This document shows, piece after piece, positions 7,966-20,734 of a stretch of 64,000 bases of DNA. Made by a program: the position numbers and the translations under genes. Position 1 is the stretch's first letter; each line of letters begins with the position of its first letter. The stretch is from Methylobacillus gramineus. Its GTDB lineage: Bacteria; Pseudomonadota; Gammaproteobacteria; Burkholderiales; Methylophilaceae. The DNA is taken from NCBI RefSeq assembly GCF_020532675.1, contig NZ_JAJAVE010000001.1, positions 1,674,001-1,738,000 on the forward strand, in the 5' to 3' direction. The notes under the pieces are model-generated. The model did not search any database and was not told the DNA's origin. It saw nothing but the letters and a program-made list of their open reading frames with translations.

Positions 7966-9993
7966 CTAGTGCTGGCTAGTTTGTTGCGGCTCTTTTACCT
8001 GTGCCACTAGCTCACCTTCCGTATCCAGCACCTGCTGCTGGCGTTTTGGCGGTAACAGGAACAGCCCTGGCTGCTGGATAAAGCGTTTCAACAAGGTTTT
8101 CAGCAATAAGCGCCACTGCGCAAATGAGACCTTGCGTGACTTCATGGCCACATAGAGCGCCAGGCTAAAACTCACCACCAGGTTTGCAGTCCCGATCAGC
8201 CAGATACCCAGTATGGCGGTTACCAGCACCTGCCAACTGAACGCAAAATCCAATGCCATGAAGGAATAGCCGGTAAACGCGGATACAAAGGCAATATGGC
8301 GGATATCAATCGGCGCACCCAGCAACACACCCAGGCCAGACATCCCGCCCAGCAAGCAGCCGAAATAAAAGTTACCCGCCAGGGCACCAAGATTGTTTTC
8401 CACATAGCGTGCCACCCTGTCCAGCCTGTGGGTGCCTAAGAGCTTCTCTAGCCAGCGTAGCGCCCGCAAGCGTTGTGGGATTTTGTTGTAGACCGCAAGA
8501 TTGTCGTGATAGCCCGCAATCAACCCCGACAGAAACAGGCAGACCCCGGCGATAGCCGCATAGAACACTGCTCCGCTATGCAATGGATCATTGGAATCCA
8601 GCAACTGATGTGCTTTTTCCGGGCTGATAAAATGCTCGCCCGTCACGCTGAGAATCACCCAGCCCACCAGCATAGCCATGGGTACCGCAAGCATCACATT
8701 GCCCAGAATTGCGATGGTCTGGCTACGAAAGGTCTGGGCGACAATATTCACCAGTTTGTCCAGGTTCTTGTTTCTACGGTCACTGGCATCAATGCTGGCT
8801 GCGATTGCCGCAGCAGTCATGGCAGGCTGCTTGGTGGCTACCGTGAAATGCAGGATATGGATCAAGACAAAGCCCAGTCCGTAATTCAGGCTGAACAGGA
8901 TGGCCTCCGTGAGCGGCGCATAATGGTGTTTGGCTGCCATGATCTTGAGCATGCTCATAATGGCAATAATGACCCCAGCACCCATGGCCGAACGCATCAG
9001 GCCAAAATATTCGCTGCGTGTTTCCGTGATGTAATGCTCACCGGTACGGCTGGCATTCTCAGTCACGCGTAGCGCCATCAGCTCTACATTCTCACGAAAA
9101 TGCTGCCGCACGTCATTCTTGTGCCGCTCTGCAGACACCAGAGTCTTGAACAGTTGCACAAATGCAATCCCGGCATCCTCCGCACTGCGTACCTGCTTGA
9201 TAATGCCCAGCAGGCTTTCCAGGCGACGAATCTGCTGGCTCATGCGTTGCAGCAGAAAGGTCAATCGCACACTGGTACCAGTTTGTGAGCTATTGCGCCG
9301 GATCTTGGCAATCACTTGCCGACACTGATCCAGCATCACCAGGATATGGTCGACTTCATACTGTTTTTCCAACGGCAAAGCCAATAGCGCCTGCAGCTCT
9401 ACACTCTGCGTGATAAAAGGAGAATCGTGATACTCAATTTCGGGATGATTGCGGATTAACTCCGGCTCCAGTCCTGATGCCGCCAAGCGATAAGAGAGTA
9501 CCTGAGCGGACTCCAACACACTTTTCTGGCAGGCAAACACCTGATCCAGCTCAACCTCATGAAAACGCAGGGCGTGTATCAGTTGCAACCAGACTTCATC
9601 AGGAATGGCAGCCACCCATAGTTCATCCCCGGCTTTAGGGAAAACCTCTGCAAACACATCCTTGAGGTATGCCGGGTTCACCGCATCCGGCAGCAGCTTA
9701 TGGCCGATTCTGCGCCAAAGCTCTGTGAAAAACCCACTATTAGGCTGTATGCCGGAATCAACATACAGGGAGATCGGCTTGCGACCACTCAACAGACTGA
9801 CAATCGCATCGCGCAACAAGATGGCCTTTTGCGGATCACTGTTCAACACATGGCACAGCGCTTGAACTGCATGAGCTGCATCATCAGTGTCGCTCAGACT
9901 GGCAGGGCGTATTTCTGCCACAAGATCAGCAATCAACCGTGCAGCATTGGTGTTTTGTACTGTATACGTACTCAGTATCTTTTCCATCATCAT
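7966..9993 (-). CDS. Large membrane protein of the 'site-specific recombinase Gcr' family (PF10136)
   Basis: The 675-residue product matches a proteobacterial family named after a putative gonococcal recombinase (Gcr). The sequence does not look like a recombinase. Residues 1-330 form a soluble, largely helical domain. Residues 330-640 hold at least six hydrophobic segments, for example around GAGVIIAIMSML, GLGFVLIHILHF and VMLAVPMAMLVGWVIL. No serine or tyrosine recombinase active-site pattern is visible. An integral membrane protein of unknown function is therefore the safer description. Three ATGs in a row (9993, 9990, 9987) could start it and no strong ribosome site decides. It converges on mrpG. 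Confidence 0.8.
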   Translation of the reverse strand: MMMEKILSTYTVQNTNAARLIADLVAEIRPASLSDTDDAAHAVQALCHVLNSDPQKAILLRDAIVSLLSGRKPISLYVDSGIQPNSGFFTELWRRIGHKLLPDAVNPAYLKDVFAEVFPKAGDELWVAAIPDEVWLQLIHALRFHEVELDQVFACQKSVLESAQVLSYRLAASGLEPELIRNHPEIEYHDSPFITQSVELQALLALPLEKQYEVDHILVMLDQCRQVIAKIRRNSSQTGTSVRLTFLLQRMSQQIRRLESLLGIIKQVRSAEDAGIAFVQLFKTLVSAERHKNDVRQHFRENVELMALRVTENASRTGEHYITETRSEYFGLMRSAMGAGVIIAIMSMLKIMAAKHHYAPLTEAILFSLNYGLGFVLIHILHFTVATKQPAMTAAAIAASIDASDRRNKNLDKLVNIVAQTFRSQTIAILGNVMLAVPMAMLVGWVILSVTGEHFISPEKAHQLLDSNDPLHSGAVFYAAIAGVCLFLSGLIAGYHDNLAVYNKIPQRLRALRWLEKLLGTHRLDRVARYVENNLGALAGNFYFGCLLGGMSGLGVLLGAPIDIRHIAFVSAFTGYSFMALDFAFSWQVLVTAILGIWLIGTANLVVSFSLALYVAMKSRKVSFAQWRLLLKTLLKRFIQQPGLFLLPPKRQQQVLDTEGELVAQVKEPQQTSQH

Positions 9994-10081
9994 CTTTGTT
10001 ATCTACTCAATTTGATCACTTAGCAGGCGGCAAGCAAGTTGAACCAGCTTGCCATCCCATTTTCACTTGCTAACGACTTGC

Positions 10082-10840
10082 TCAGGGCACTGGATTCAGG
10101 TTGACTGACACCATCTTTTCCAGATTGACACGGCGAAAAGTGACCTCAATCGGCTGCCCCGCATGCTGCTGTGTCACTTGCTGCAATTGTTCAGGGGATT
10201 TCAGGCGTTGCGCAGCCAGTGCTATCAGTATATCGCCGACCACAATCCCAGCTTTTTCAGCAGGTGAGCCCGCAATGACTGCGAGCACGGTCAAGCCTGG
10301 ATTGGCATCATCATTCCGTGGCTTCATCACATGCACCCCCAAGACTGGAGGCAACAGCTTGGCCCAATAGGTGGCAAAATAACTATAAATCTCAGCACTC
10401 TGGGCAGCATTCTCGGGATGCCTGGCTTGTTCCCGTATCTGCTGCATTTTCATTGCAGCCGTGGGTGATGCCAGCCGCTGAGTATAAACTACTACCGCCT
10501 CAGCCTTCACTTGACTGGCTTGTGCCAGCGCTTTGGATGGCAGTATATCGCCAGCTTCAAAGCGGGAATAACCCAACATTTCATAACCTTCGCGCAACAT
10601 ACGCTGATAGTCCTCAGTTTCAGCTACGCCTTTATATATCTTGGGGGTTGCGCTACTCGGACTCAGTTTGACGCCATGCAACTCACGCGGCGTGTAGGTA
10701 CGCGTGTAGGGATTATCCTGTTCCGGCACTGATACTGTGGGAGTAGCAATGACAGGCTTATCGGGCACCGGCTCCTTGACGACAGGCTTGCTACAGGCAA
10801 CCGCTAGCATTACAAACAGCAGGATTAAGAATATACGCAT
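10082..10840 (-). CDS. PDZ-domain lipoprotein
   Basis: The product is a 252-residue envelope protein. The start is the second of two adjacent ATGs (10840), which has a GGAGG site four bases upstream; the first ATG is only one base from it. The N-terminus is a lipoprotein signal: a hydrophobic run ending in Leu-Ala-Val-Ala before Cys16, then a Pro/Val-rich linker. The C-terminal part (about 180-245) is a PDZ domain with the signature SPAEKAGIVVGDILIAL. The middle has no recognised catalytic triad, so a protease role is not supported. A binding or scaffold role at the membrane is inferred. It is divergent from mogA. Confidence 0.75.
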   Translation of the reverse strand: MRIFLILLFVMLAVACSKPVVKEPVPDKPVIATPTVSVPEQDNPYTRTYTPRELHGVKLSPSSATPKIYKGVAETEDYQRMLREGYEMLGYSRFEAGDILPSKALAQASQVKAEAVVVYTQRLASPTAAMKMQQIREQARHPENAAQSAEIYSYFATYWAKLLPPVLGVHVMKPRNDDANPGLTVLAVIAGSPAEKAGIVVGDILIALAAQRLKSPEQLQQVTQQHAGQPIEVTFRRVNLEKMVSVNLNPVP

Positions 10841-10993
10841 CATGCCTCCATTATCTAAGAATTGCAGATTGAGTAGTGCTTGGCCCACACATGCGGGACA
10901 TCGCTGTGAGGGGTTCTAATGGTATGATGAAACCACAGTTTTTCACATCCGCGCCGTGGATATCACCCAATAAATTAACCTGATACATACAAT

Positions 10994-11584
10994 ATGGCAG
11001 ATCAACTCATACGCATAGGATTAGTTTCCATCAGCGACCGCGCGTCCAGCGGTGAATATCAAGACAAAGGTATTCCATCGCTGCAGGCATGGTTAGGCAA
11101 AACCCTCACCACACCCTGGGAATCGACAGTACGTGTCATTCCCGATGAACAAGAGGAGATTGAGGCCACATTACGGGACCTGGTCGATTTCGACGGTTGC
11201 AGTCTCGTTCTCACCACAGGCGGCACTGGCCCGGCAATCCGGGATGTCACCCCGGAAGCCACCATGGCTGTCGCCGACAAGATCATGCCCGGATTTGGCG
11301 AACAGATGCGCCAGATCAGCCTCAACTTTGTACCCACTGCCATCTTGTCGCGCCAAATCGCCGTCATCCGCAAACGCAGCCTGATCATTAACCTACCAGG
11401 CCAGCCAAAATCCATCGCCCAGACACTGGAAGGTCTCAAGGACGAAGGAGGCAACATCACAGTCCCCGGTATTTTTGCCGCAGTACCTTACTGCCTGGAT
11501 CTCATAGGCGCACCCTACATTGAAACCAATGCAGCCATCGTGGCATCGTTCCGCCCCAAATCTGCGCAAACACCTGCATCCTGA
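10994..11584 (+). CDS. mogA: Molybdopterin adenylyltransferase
   Basis: MogA adenylates molybdopterin before molybdenum insertion in the cytoplasmic molybdenum-cofactor pathway. The product is 196 residues, the normal MogA size. The nucleotide-binding motif [16 protein letters not shown] lies at about residues 75-90. The substrate-binding NLPGQPKSI is near 132-140. The stop codon's last base is the first base of thiL, so the two are translationally coupled. It heads a compact run mogA-thiL-pgpA-pncC. Confidence 0.93.
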   Translation: MADQLIRIGLVSISDRASSGEYQDKGIPSLQAWLGKTLTTPWESTVRVIPDEQEEIEATLRDLVDFDGCSLVLTTGGTGPAIRDVTPEATMAVADKIMPGFGEQMRQISLNFVPTAILSRQIAVIRKRSLIINLPGQPKSIAQTLEGLKDEGGNITVPGIFAAVPYCLDLIGAPYIETNAAIVASFRPKSAQTPAS

Positions 11585-12540
11585 TGGCGAGTGAATTTGA
11601 CCTGATCCAGCGCCACTTCAACCGCCCTACTAGGCAAGCAGTGTTGGGGGTTGGCGATGATGCCGCATTGGTGCAGATCACCCCGGGCATGGAGCTCGCT
11701 GTTTCAGCTGACATGCTGGTAGCAAATACTCACTTCTTTGCTGATATTGATCCCTGGCTAATCGGCTGGAAATCACTGGCCGTCAATATCTCAGATATGG
11801 CTGCGATGGGAGCCTTGCCAAGGTGGGCTACGCTCGCCATCGCCCTGCCCCAGGCCGACGAAGATTGGGTCAAACAATTTTCTGCAGGTTTTTTTGCCTG
11901 TGCCGAACAATTCAAGGTTGACCTGATTGGCGGTGACACCACGCGCGGCCCTCTCACCATCAGTGTGCAGATCATGGGAGAAGTTCCCCCTGGTCAATCC
12001 CTGTTACGCAGCCTGGCTCATGTTGGCGATCAAATCTGGGTATCAGGACCCCTGGGAGATGCGGCCCTGGCCCTGGCGGGATTACAACAGCGTTACGCGC
12101 TGACCGATCAGGAACTAGCGTACTGTACCTCGGCGCTGCACCAACCTATCCCCCGTGTCGAACTGGGGCTGGGATTACGCGGTCTGGCACATAGTGCACT
12201 GGATATATCTGATGGTCTATTGGCCGATCTCGGCCATATCCTGGCGCGTTCAAACGTGGGGGCCGAGCTTTATCTCAACCGCATTCCAGTTTCAACAACA
12301 GTCAGCACCCACTTACAGCACGATGTAGTGCAGCAGATGGTACTCAGCGGGGGTGATGACTATGAACTGTGTTTTACCGCCAGACCGGAAAACCACAACC
12401 AGATTGCTGCCCTCGGCCAAGAGTTAGGATTGCCACTTCACGCTATCGGACACATTACCCGCGATCAAGGACTAAATGTACACGGAATGGATGGCACGAT
12501 AATGATCATTGAGGAGAATGGCTTTGACCACTTCGCCTAA
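11584..12540 (+). CDS. thiL: Thiamine-monophosphate kinase
   Basis: ThiL phosphorylates thiamine monophosphate to the active cofactor thiamine diphosphate, the last step of the pathway. The 318-residue product has the PurM-like fold signature. An early GDDAALV segment binds metal/ATP at about residues 21-27. The [11 protein letters not shown] motif is near 208-218 and the late [10 protein letters not shown] segment is near 255-264. The ATG overlaps the mogA stop by one base. pgpA begins within its last codons. Confidence 0.95.
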   Translation: MASEFDLIQRHFNRPTRQAVLGVGDDAALVQITPGMELAVSADMLVANTHFFADIDPWLIGWKSLAVNISDMAAMGALPRWATLAIALPQADEDWVKQFSAGFFACAEQFKVDLIGGDTTRGPLTISVQIMGEVPPGQSLLRSLAHVGDQIWVSGPLGDAALALAGLQQRYALTDQELAYCTSALHQPIPRVELGLGLRGLAHSALDISDGLLADLGHILARSNVGAELYLNRIPVSTTVSTHLQHDVVQQMVLSGGDDYELCFTARPENHNQIAALGQELGLPLHAIGHITRDQGLNVHGMDGTIMIIEENGFDHFA

Positions 12541-13015
12541 CCTGCGCTTTCTACTCAGCCATCCTGCCCATTTTCTCGGTTTAGGTTTTGGGACCGGCCT
12601 GGCACCCAAGGCCCCCGGGACTTTTGGTACCCTGGCAGCCCTGCCCTTGTTTGCCTTGTTGATGCAGCTACCCGAGGCCAGTCACCTTGTCATCCTTGCA
12701 TTCATTTTCCTGATTGGCATCCCCATCTGTGGCATCACTGGACGTAATCTCGGCGTCAGTGACCATGGCGGGATTGTCTGGGACGAAATCTTCGCCTATA
12801 TGCTGGTACTGGAATTCACGCCAAAAGCCTGGGAATGGTGGCTGGTGGCATTCCTGCTGTTCCGGCTATTTGATATCTGGAAACCATTTCCCATCCGCCA
12901 GTGTGACCGTACGCTACATGGTGGTTTGGGCGTGATGTTTGACGACCTTCTGGCCGCCATTTATGCCATCGCCGCGTTGAAAGGACTGCAATGGCTAGTG
13001 ATGCATTACTTTTAG
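12518..13015 (+). CDS. pgpA: Phosphatidylglycerophosphatase A
   Basis: PgpA dephosphorylates phosphatidylglycerophosphate to phosphatidylglycerol in the inner membrane. The 165-residue product shows the family signatures [16 protein letters not shown] at about residues 28-43 and [13 protein letters not shown] near 86-98, with acidic catalytic residues, plus four hydrophobic segments. The GAGGAG ribosome site is only one base from the ATG at 12518, but seven bases from a TTG at 12524. The true start could be that TTG, two codons further in. It overlaps thiL by 23 bases and pncC by 25. Confidence 0.93.
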   Translation: MALTTSPNLRFLLSHPAHFLGLGFGTGLAPKAPGTFGTLAALPLFALLMQLPEASHLVILAFIFLIGIPICGITGRNLGVSDHGGIVWDEIFAYMLVLEFTPKAWEWWLVAFLLFRLFDIWKPFPIRQCDRTLHGGLGVMFDDLLAAIYAIAALKGLQWLVMHYF

Positions 13016-13494
13016 CGCTATCAACAGAACTGGGCATAGCCCTCAAGGAAAAACACTGGCAGTTGGCATTAGCTGAATCCTGCACTGGTGGCTGGGCGGC
13101 ACAATGCATCACGGCCGTTGCTGGTAGCTCATCCTGGTTTGATCGGGGATTTGTCAGTTACAGCAATGCGGCCAAGGAAGAAATGCTCGATGTCAGGCTC
13201 ACCACACTGCAGACTTATGGGGCTGTGAGTGAAGAAACTGCACGGGAAATGGCGCTGGGTGCCTTGCAGCATAGCCATGCACAACTATCTGCGTCCATCA
13301 CCGGCATTGCCGGGCCAGATGGTGGATCAACGCAAAAACCCGTAGGCACCGTGTGCTTTGGATGGGTACATGCAGATGGTCGCATTATCAGCAGCACCCA
13401 TCACTTTCCAGGGGACAGGGAGGAAGTACGCAGACAGTCGGTAAAAACCGTGTTTGAAGGTCTGTTGCAACTTACCTTAGCCCCTGATTTATGA
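12991..13494 (+). CDS. pncC: Nicotinamide-nucleotide amidohydrolase (CinA C-terminal domain)
   Basis: PncC deamidates nicotinamide mononucleotide to nicotinate mononucleotide, recycling pyridine nucleotides. The 167-residue protein is the stand-alone CinA C-terminal domain. It has AESCTGGW (about residues 26-33), which contains the catalytic Ser, and the signature GIAGPDGGSTQKPVGTV near 102-118. It starts inside pgpA, in another frame, and ends 45 bases before recA. In many proteobacteria pncC directly precedes recA, as here. Confidence 0.94.
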   Translation: MASDALLLALSTELGIALKEKHWQLALAESCTGGWAAQCITAVAGSSSWFDRGFVSYSNAAKEEMLDVRLTTLQTYGAVSEETAREMALGALQHSHAQLSASITGIAGPDGGSTQKPVGTVCFGWVHADGRIISSTHHFPGDREEVRRQSVKTVFEGLLQLTLAPDL

Positions 13495-13539
13495 AATAAT
13501 TGCAGGCTTTAGCAGGCTAATTGAAAAAGGTACTTACTG

Positions 13540-14577
13540 ATGGATGAAAATAGAAGCAAAGCGCTAGCCGCGGCACTCTCGCAAATCGAGAAACAGTTCG
13601 GCAAAGGTTCTATCATGCGCATGGGTGACACCGACGTTGCTGCTGACATCCAGGCAGTATCTACTGGCTCACTGGGTCTTGATATCGCCCTAGGCATTGG
13701 TGGTCTGCCACGCGGTCGTATCGTGGAAATTTATGGTCCTGAGTCTTCAGGCAAAACCACCCTGACATTGTCTGTGATTGCACAGATGCAAAAGATTGGT
13801 GGTACGGCTGCCTTTATTGATGCAGAACATGCGCTGGATCCACAATACGCACAAAAACTCGGCGTCAATGTTTCCGAACTGCTGATTTCCCAGCCCGATA
13901 CTGGCGAACAGGCACTGGAAATTGCTGACATGCTGGTACGTTCCGGCTCGGTCGACATCGTTGTCGTTGACTCTGTGGCAGCGCTGACACCCAAGGCTGA
14001 AATCGAAGGTGAAATGGGCGACTCCCATATGGGCTTGCAAGCCCGATTGATGTCCCAGGCCTTACGCAAACTGACTGCCAACATCAAGCGCACCAATACG
14101 CTGGTGATCTTCATCAACCAGATTCGTATGAAAATCGGTGTGATGTTCGGCAATCCTGAAACCACTACCGGCGGTAACGCCCTCAAGTTCTACGCTTCCG
14201 TCCGCCTGGATATCCGCCGCACTGGCGCGATCAAAAGGGGAGATGAAGTCATCGGCTCTGAAACACGCGTCAAGGTTGTGAAGAACAAGGTATCACCGCC
14301 ATTCAAGCAGGCTGAGTTTGACATTCTGTATGGCGAAGGTATTTCACGCGAAGGCGAAATTGTGGAGCTGGGCGTCAACCTCAAGCTGGTTGAAAAAGCC
14401 GGTGCCTGGTATAGCTACAACGGCGAAAAGATAGGACAGGGCAAGGATAACTCGCGCGAGTTCCTGCGTGAACACCCAGAAATCGCCAATGAAATCGATG
14501 CCAAAATACGTGCTAATTCCAAGATGACCAATGCCCGCACCTCCACGGCGCCGGATGAAGACAACGAAGAAGAATAA
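13540..14577 (+). CDS. recA: Recombinase RecA
   Basis: RecA coats single-stranded DNA, drives strand exchange and activates LexA self-cleavage. The 345 residues match the family. The Walker A motif [10 protein letters not shown] is at about residues 67-76 and the Walker B region ends VVVDSVAAL near 140-148. An acidic C-terminal tail (EDNEEE) is present. The 45-base gap to pncC contains no canonical CTGT-N8-ACAG LexA box. Expression may depend on the upstream operon or on a box that diverges. recX overlaps the 3' end. Confidence 0.98.
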   Translation: MDENRSKALAAALSQIEKQFGKGSIMRMGDTDVAADIQAVSTGSLGLDIALGIGGLPRGRIVEIYGPESSGKTTLTLSVIAQMQKIGGTAAFIDAEHALDPQYAQKLGVNVSELLISQPDTGEQALEIADMLVRSGSVDIVVVDSVAALTPKAEIEGEMGDSHMGLQARLMSQALRKLTANIKRTNTLVIFINQIRMKIGVMFGNPETTTGGNALKFYASVRLDIRRTGAIKRGDEVIGSETRVKVVKNKVSPPFKQAEFDILYGEGISREGEIVELGVNLKLVEKAGAWYSYNGEKIGQGKDNSREFLREHPEIANEIDAKIRANSKMTNARTSTAPDEDNEEE

Positions 14578-15022
14578 ACCTGCCATCAGCCTGCGCGAGC
14601 GGGCTTTGGCTTATCTGACCCGGCGTGAATACTCGTACCAGGAGCTGCAGCAAAAACTGCGGATGTATGCCAGTGAAGAGGATGACGTGCAAGCCTTGCT
14701 GGATGACTTTAAACAGCGCGGCTGGCTTTCTGATGCACGATATACCGAGCAGATAGTCCATGCGCGCAAGGGGCGTTTTGGCAGTTTACGTGTTGCACAT
14801 GAGCTGCGAGAACATGGGGTTGCGGATGAGTTGATCGGCCAAGCAGTGGCAGAAGTACAAACCGATGAACTGGCAACTGCCACCAATGTTTATCGAAAGA
14901 AATTTGCCACTCCCCCACAAAGCCGGGAAGAGTGGGCTAAGCAAGCCAGGTTTTTGCAAGGCCGTGGATTTGGGTTTGAGATTATCCGCCAGGTGTTGCG
15001 TAATACGCCTGACGAAGACTAA
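14555..15022 (+). CDS. recX: Regulatory protein RecX
   Basis: RecX binds RecA filaments and limits their activity. The product is 155 residues from the ATG at 14555; a longer start at 14531 would add eight residues, including a run of prolines and arginines, and cannot be excluded. Family marks are [20 protein letters not shown] at the N-terminus and [21 protein letters not shown] in the middle. It overlaps recA, so RecX is probably made by translational coupling at a lower level. Confidence 0.94.
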   Translation: MKTTKKNKPAISLRERALAYLTRREYSYQELQQKLRMYASEEDDVQALLDDFKQRGWLSDARYTEQIVHARKGRFGSLRVAHELREHGVADELIGQAVAEVQTDELATATNVYRKKFATPPQSREEWAKQARFLQGRGFGFEIIRQVLRNTPDED

Positions 15023-15108
15023 CTAAAGTACATACGCCATCCTGCTCATTGAATAGGGTGGCCTCTACAAAGATTTTTGAACATAACTTCTAGCAAGAAA
15101 ACAGGTAC

Positions 15109-17733
<2,625 letters not shown>

Positions 17734-17739
17734 GCCGCC

Positions 17740-17767
17740 AATAGAGGCGTATTTCCCAACCTCTATT
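17740..17767. other. Hairpin between alaS and lysC
   Basis: AATAGAGG (17740-17747) pairs with CCTCTATT (17760-17767) across a 12-base loop just after the alaS stop. No U-tract follows, so efficient termination is doubtful; it may only protect the alaS mRNA end. Confidence 0.35.
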
Positions 17768-17806
17768 CGTGTTCATTGATGCTTCACTCTTGATACAGAT
17801 ATAAAT

Positions 17807-19033
17807 ATGGCACTCATCGTACAAAAATATGGCGGCACCTCAGTCGCCAATCCGGAACGCATCGGCAACGTGGCACGCCGCGTCGCCAGGCATAAAGCGC
17901 TGGGCCAACAAGTCGTGGTGGTGGTATCCGCGATGTCGGGCGAAACCAACCGCCTGATTGGACTGGCCAAGGAAGTCATGCCCAACCCAAGTCCACGCGA
18001 ACTGGACGTACTGGTTTCCACAGGCGAGCAAGTCACCATTGCCTTGCTCGCGATGGCACTCCAGGAGTTAGGCGTAAAGGCAAAAAGCTACACTGGTAGC
18101 CAGGTGCGCATCCTGACAGACAACGCTCACACCAAGGCTCGCATCCTCAAGATCGATGAAGAGCGCATGCGGGAAGACCTGAACAATGGCTACGTCGTCG
18201 TCGTCGCCGGTTTCCAGGGCGTGGACGAAGCAGGCAATATCACTACCCTGGGTCGTGGAGGCTCAGACACAACGGGGGTTGCACTGGCCGCAGCATTAAA
18301 AGCCGACGAATGCCAGATTTACACCGATGTAGATGGCGTATACACCACCGATCCACGCGTCGTGCCAGAAGCACGCCGCCTGAAATCCGTGACCTTCGAG
18401 GAAATGCTGGAAATGGCCAGCCTGGGCTCCAAGGTACTGCAAATTCGCTCCGTCGAGTTTGCCGGTAAATACAAAGTCAAACTACGCGTGCTTTCCAGCT
18501 TTGAAGAAGAAGGCGAAGGCACGTTGATTACTTTTGAGGACGACAACAACATGGAACAACCCATCATCTCCGGCATCGCCTTTAACCGCGACGAAGCCAA
18601 AATTACCGTACTGGGCGTGCCAGACCGTCCAGGCATCGCCTATCAAATCCTGGGACCAGTGGCTGATGCCAATATCGACGTAGATATCATCACCCAGAAC
18701 GTAGGCGCAGACGGCACCACCGACTTCACCTTCACCGTACATAAAAATGACCTGCAGAAAGCACTGGAAATCCTGCGTGACAAAGTACAAGGCCACATCG
18801 GCGCACGCGAGATCATTGGTGACGACAAAACCGCCAAGGTATCAGTCGTTGGCGTTGGTATGCGCTCGCACGTCGGCATCGCCAGCCAGATGTTCCGCAC
18901 ACTGGCTGAAGAAGGCATCAATATCCAGATGATTTCCACCTCCGAGATCAAAATCTCGGTCGTCATCGACGAGAAATACATGGAGTTGGCAGTCCGCGTA
19001 TTGCATAAGGCTTTCGGACTAGAGGAAGTTTAA
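17807..19033 (+). CDS. lysC: Aspartate kinase
   Basis: Aspartate kinase phosphorylates aspartate, the first step towards lysine, threonine, methionine and diaminopimelate. The 408-residue product has the kinase domain with KYGGTSV at residues 5-11 and [16 protein letters not shown] near 70-85. Two ACT domains follow (about 265-330 and 345-408), the usual allosteric sites for lysine/threonine. It is a stand-alone kinase, not fused to homoserine dehydrogenase. No lysine riboswitch is visible in the short leader. Confidence 0.97.
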   Translation: MALIVQKYGGTSVANPERIGNVARRVARHKALGQQVVVVVSAMSGETNRLIGLAKEVMPNPSPRELDVLVSTGEQVTIALLAMALQELGVKAKSYTGSQVRILTDNAHTKARILKIDEERMREDLNNGYVVVVAGFQGVDEAGNITTLGRGGSDTTGVALAAALKADECQIYTDVDGVYTTDPRVVPEARRLKSVTFEEMLEMASLGSKVLQIRSVEFAGKYKVKLRVLSSFEEEGEGTLITFEDDNNMEQPIISGIAFNRDEAKITVLGVPDRPGIAYQILGPVADANIDVDIITQNVGADGTTDFTFTVHKNDLQKALEILRDKVQGHIGAREIIGDDKTAKVSVVGVGMRSHVGIASQMFRTLAEEGINIQMISTSEIKISVVIDEKYMELAVRVLHKAFGLEEV

Positions 19034-19052
19034 AGAATAGGCCGTTTTAGCG

Positions 19053-19081
19053 TTGATTTTTGCGGCGTATTCAAGTATTGT
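19053..19081 (+). promoter_or_regulatory. Sigma-70-like promoter for the tRNA-Ser/tRNA-Arg pair
   Basis: TTGATT (19053-19058) and TATTGT (19076-19081) are separated by exactly 17 bases and lie 13 bases before the mature tRNA-Ser 5' end. That fits a -35/-10 promoter driving both tRNAs up to the strong terminator at 19359-19393. Confidence 0.5.
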
Positions 19082-19094
19082 TACGCCCTCGTGC

Positions 19095-19188
19095 GGAGAG
19101 CTGGCCGAGTGGTCGAAGGCACTTCCCTGCTAAGGAAGCATACGGGCTTAAACCTGTATCGAGGGTTCGAATCCCTCGCTCTCCGCCA
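19095..19188 (+). tRNA. tRNA-Ser (GCU anticodon)
   Basis: The gene has a 94-base cloverleaf with a long variable arm and encoded CCA. Acceptor arms GGAGAGC and GCTCTCC pair fully. The anticodon stem CTTCC/GGAAG encloses GCT at 19129-19131. The T-loop TTCGAAT is canonical. It decodes AGC/AGU serine codons. It is followed 75 bases later by tRNA-Arg in the same orientation. Confidence 0.97.
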
Positions 19189-19263
19189 CCTTAAATGGTG
19201 TGCAAAACGAGATAAATTTTTTGCTAGCATTAAATTTATCTTCACGTATAATGCACGCCTCAC

Positions 19264-19340
19264 GCGCCCGTAGCTCAGCTGGATAGAGTACTTGGCTACG
19301 AACCAAGGGGTCAGGAGTTCGAATCTCTTCGGGCGCACCA
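19264..19340 (+). tRNA. tRNA-Arg (ACG anticodon)
   Basis: The gene is a 77-base cloverleaf with encoded CCA. Acceptor arm GCGCCCG pairs with CGGGCGC; anticodon stem CTTGG/CCAAG encloses ACG at 19298-19300, where A34 is normally edited to inosine. The terminator at 19359-19393 ends the transcript. Confidence 0.97.
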
Positions 19341-19358
19341 AATTATAAGTAGTAAATC

Positions 19359-19393
19359 AACGGGGTAAGTGAATATCACTTACCCCGTTTTCT
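19359..19393 (+). terminator. Intrinsic terminator after tRNA-Arg
   Basis: The arms AACGGGGTAAGTG and CACTTACCCCGTT pair perfectly around a five-base loop and run into TTTTCTTT. It ends the tRNA transcription unit. Confidence 0.9.
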
Positions 19394-19543
19394 TTGCTGC
19401 GGTGACTTCTGTCATGGATCACTTTGTCAGCGGCTCTAATTGAGCATCAAAAGCAGAGCGTGAATTCCACATATACACCTTTCATCTGCTGCTATCAAAC
19501 CTCTACAGCCATTACCGCATATTCCTAACCTGAATTTATATAC

Positions 19544-19575
19544 AAAAAAATAGCGCCGAAACTGTCAGCGCTATT
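19544..19575 (-). terminator. Intrinsic terminator of the old-yellow-enzyme gene
   Basis: On the minus strand AATAGCGC pairs with GCGCTATT and is followed by seven T (the A run at 19544-19550). It sits seven bases beyond the stop of the reductase gene. Confidence 0.85.
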
Positions 19576-19581
19576 CTCCTT

Positions 19582-20682
19582 TTACGATAGACTTTTATAT
19601 CGAGATAACCAATGTGCATAGGGTGGCGGTAGCACCCATGCCGGATCACTCTTTGCCAGTTCCTTCGCCGCATGGTACGGCCAATTTGGGTTCTCTAGAT
19701 GTGCCCGTCCTATCATGGCCAGATCAAGCTGTTCACTGCGGATGGCCTGGTCAGCAAGTGTGGGGGCACCAAAGCCCCAGGCTGATGACACGGGTATTTT
19801 CGCTTCATTCCGGACGCGTTCAGCGATAGGCCCAAGAAAAGCGGGGCCCCATGGAATATGAGTCTCAGGGATGGTGAATCCAACACTCACACTCAACATA
19901 TCCAGACCAATTTCACGCCATGCTTTGACTAGCTGAATAGACTCGCTCAGCGTTTCCTCATCTTTGCCATCATATTCAATGACACCAAACCTGGCGGTGA
20001 GCGGCAGATTCTCAGGCCAAACTTCTCTCACTGCGGCAAGCGTCTCGCGGGTGAATCTGGATCTGTTCTCAAAGCTACCACCATATTCATCAGTGCGATG
20101 ATTGGAATGAGATGAAGTAAAACTCTGAGCCAGATATCCATGCGCAAAGTGGAGCTCCAGCCACTCAAACCCGGCATCCAGGGCACGACGAGCAGCTGCT
20201 ACAAAATCTTGTTGTACTCGTTTGATATCATCAATCGTCATTTCAATCGGCACTCGGGGAAGGTCACCGCCAAATGCAATAGCAGATGGTCCAATCGACT
20301 GCCATGCACGTGGGTCATCAATCGATATATGGTCGTCCCCTTCCCATGGGATATTGGCACTTGCCTTACGGCCCGCATGTGCAATCTGGATGCCAGGAAC
20401 CGCGCCCGCGGCTTTAATTTCTGCGGCTATTTCGCGTAATTTTTCAGCTTGAGCATCATTCCATATTCCCAGACAGTTTGGCGTGATACGCCCTTCTGGG
20501 GCCACACCAGTGGCCTCCACGATAACCAGCCCACTTCCACCTCGTGCCAGGCTCGCATAATGTGCTTTATGCCAATCATTCACAAAACCATCTTGCGCCA
20601 TGTATTGGCACATTGGGGGGATGGCGATTCGATTTCTTAATGTAACGTCCTTCAATTGATATGAAGAAAATAGATCTGTCAT
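19582..20682 (-). CDS. NADH:flavin oxidoreductase of the YqjM/XenA old yellow enzyme class
   Basis: The product is a cytoplasmic FMN enzyme that reduces activated C=C bonds of enals, enones and xenobiotics with NAD(P)H. The 366 residues form one TIM barrel. The active-site cysteine of the YqjM type lies in PPMCQY at residue 25. The substrate-binding HAGRKAS segment is near 102-108 and LHFAHGYLAQSF near 178-189. The ATG has a GAGG site six bases upstream. It is divergent from an ArsR-type regulator with a palindromic site between them, suggesting induction by its substrates or by electrophiles (inference). Confidence 0.92.
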   Translation of the reverse strand: MTDLFSSYQLKDVTLRNRIAIPPMCQYMAQDGFVNDWHKAHYASLARGGSGLVIVEATGVAPEGRITPNCLGIWNDAQAEKLREIAAEIKAAGAVPGIQIAHAGRKASANIPWEGDDHISIDDPRAWQSIGPSAIAFGGDLPRVPIEMTIDDIKRVQQDFVAAARRALDAGFEWLELHFAHGYLAQSFTSSHSNHRTDEYGGSFENRSRFTRETLAAVREVWPENLPLTARFGVIEYDGKDEETLSESIQLVKAWREIGLDMLSVSVGFTIPETHIPWGPAFLGPIAERVRNEAKIPVSSAWGFGAPTLADQAIRSEQLDLAMIGRAHLENPNWPYHAAKELAKSDPAWVLPPPYAHWLSRYKSLS

Positions 20683-20734
20683 ATGATCCTCTTAATAGAT
20701 ATTCAGGGAATAGTACCTTGGAATAGCCGGCTTC

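Noticed and set aside
17734-17806. Possible lysine riboswitch before lysC
   Set aside because: The gap is only 73 bases with one short stem, too small for the lysine riboswitch.
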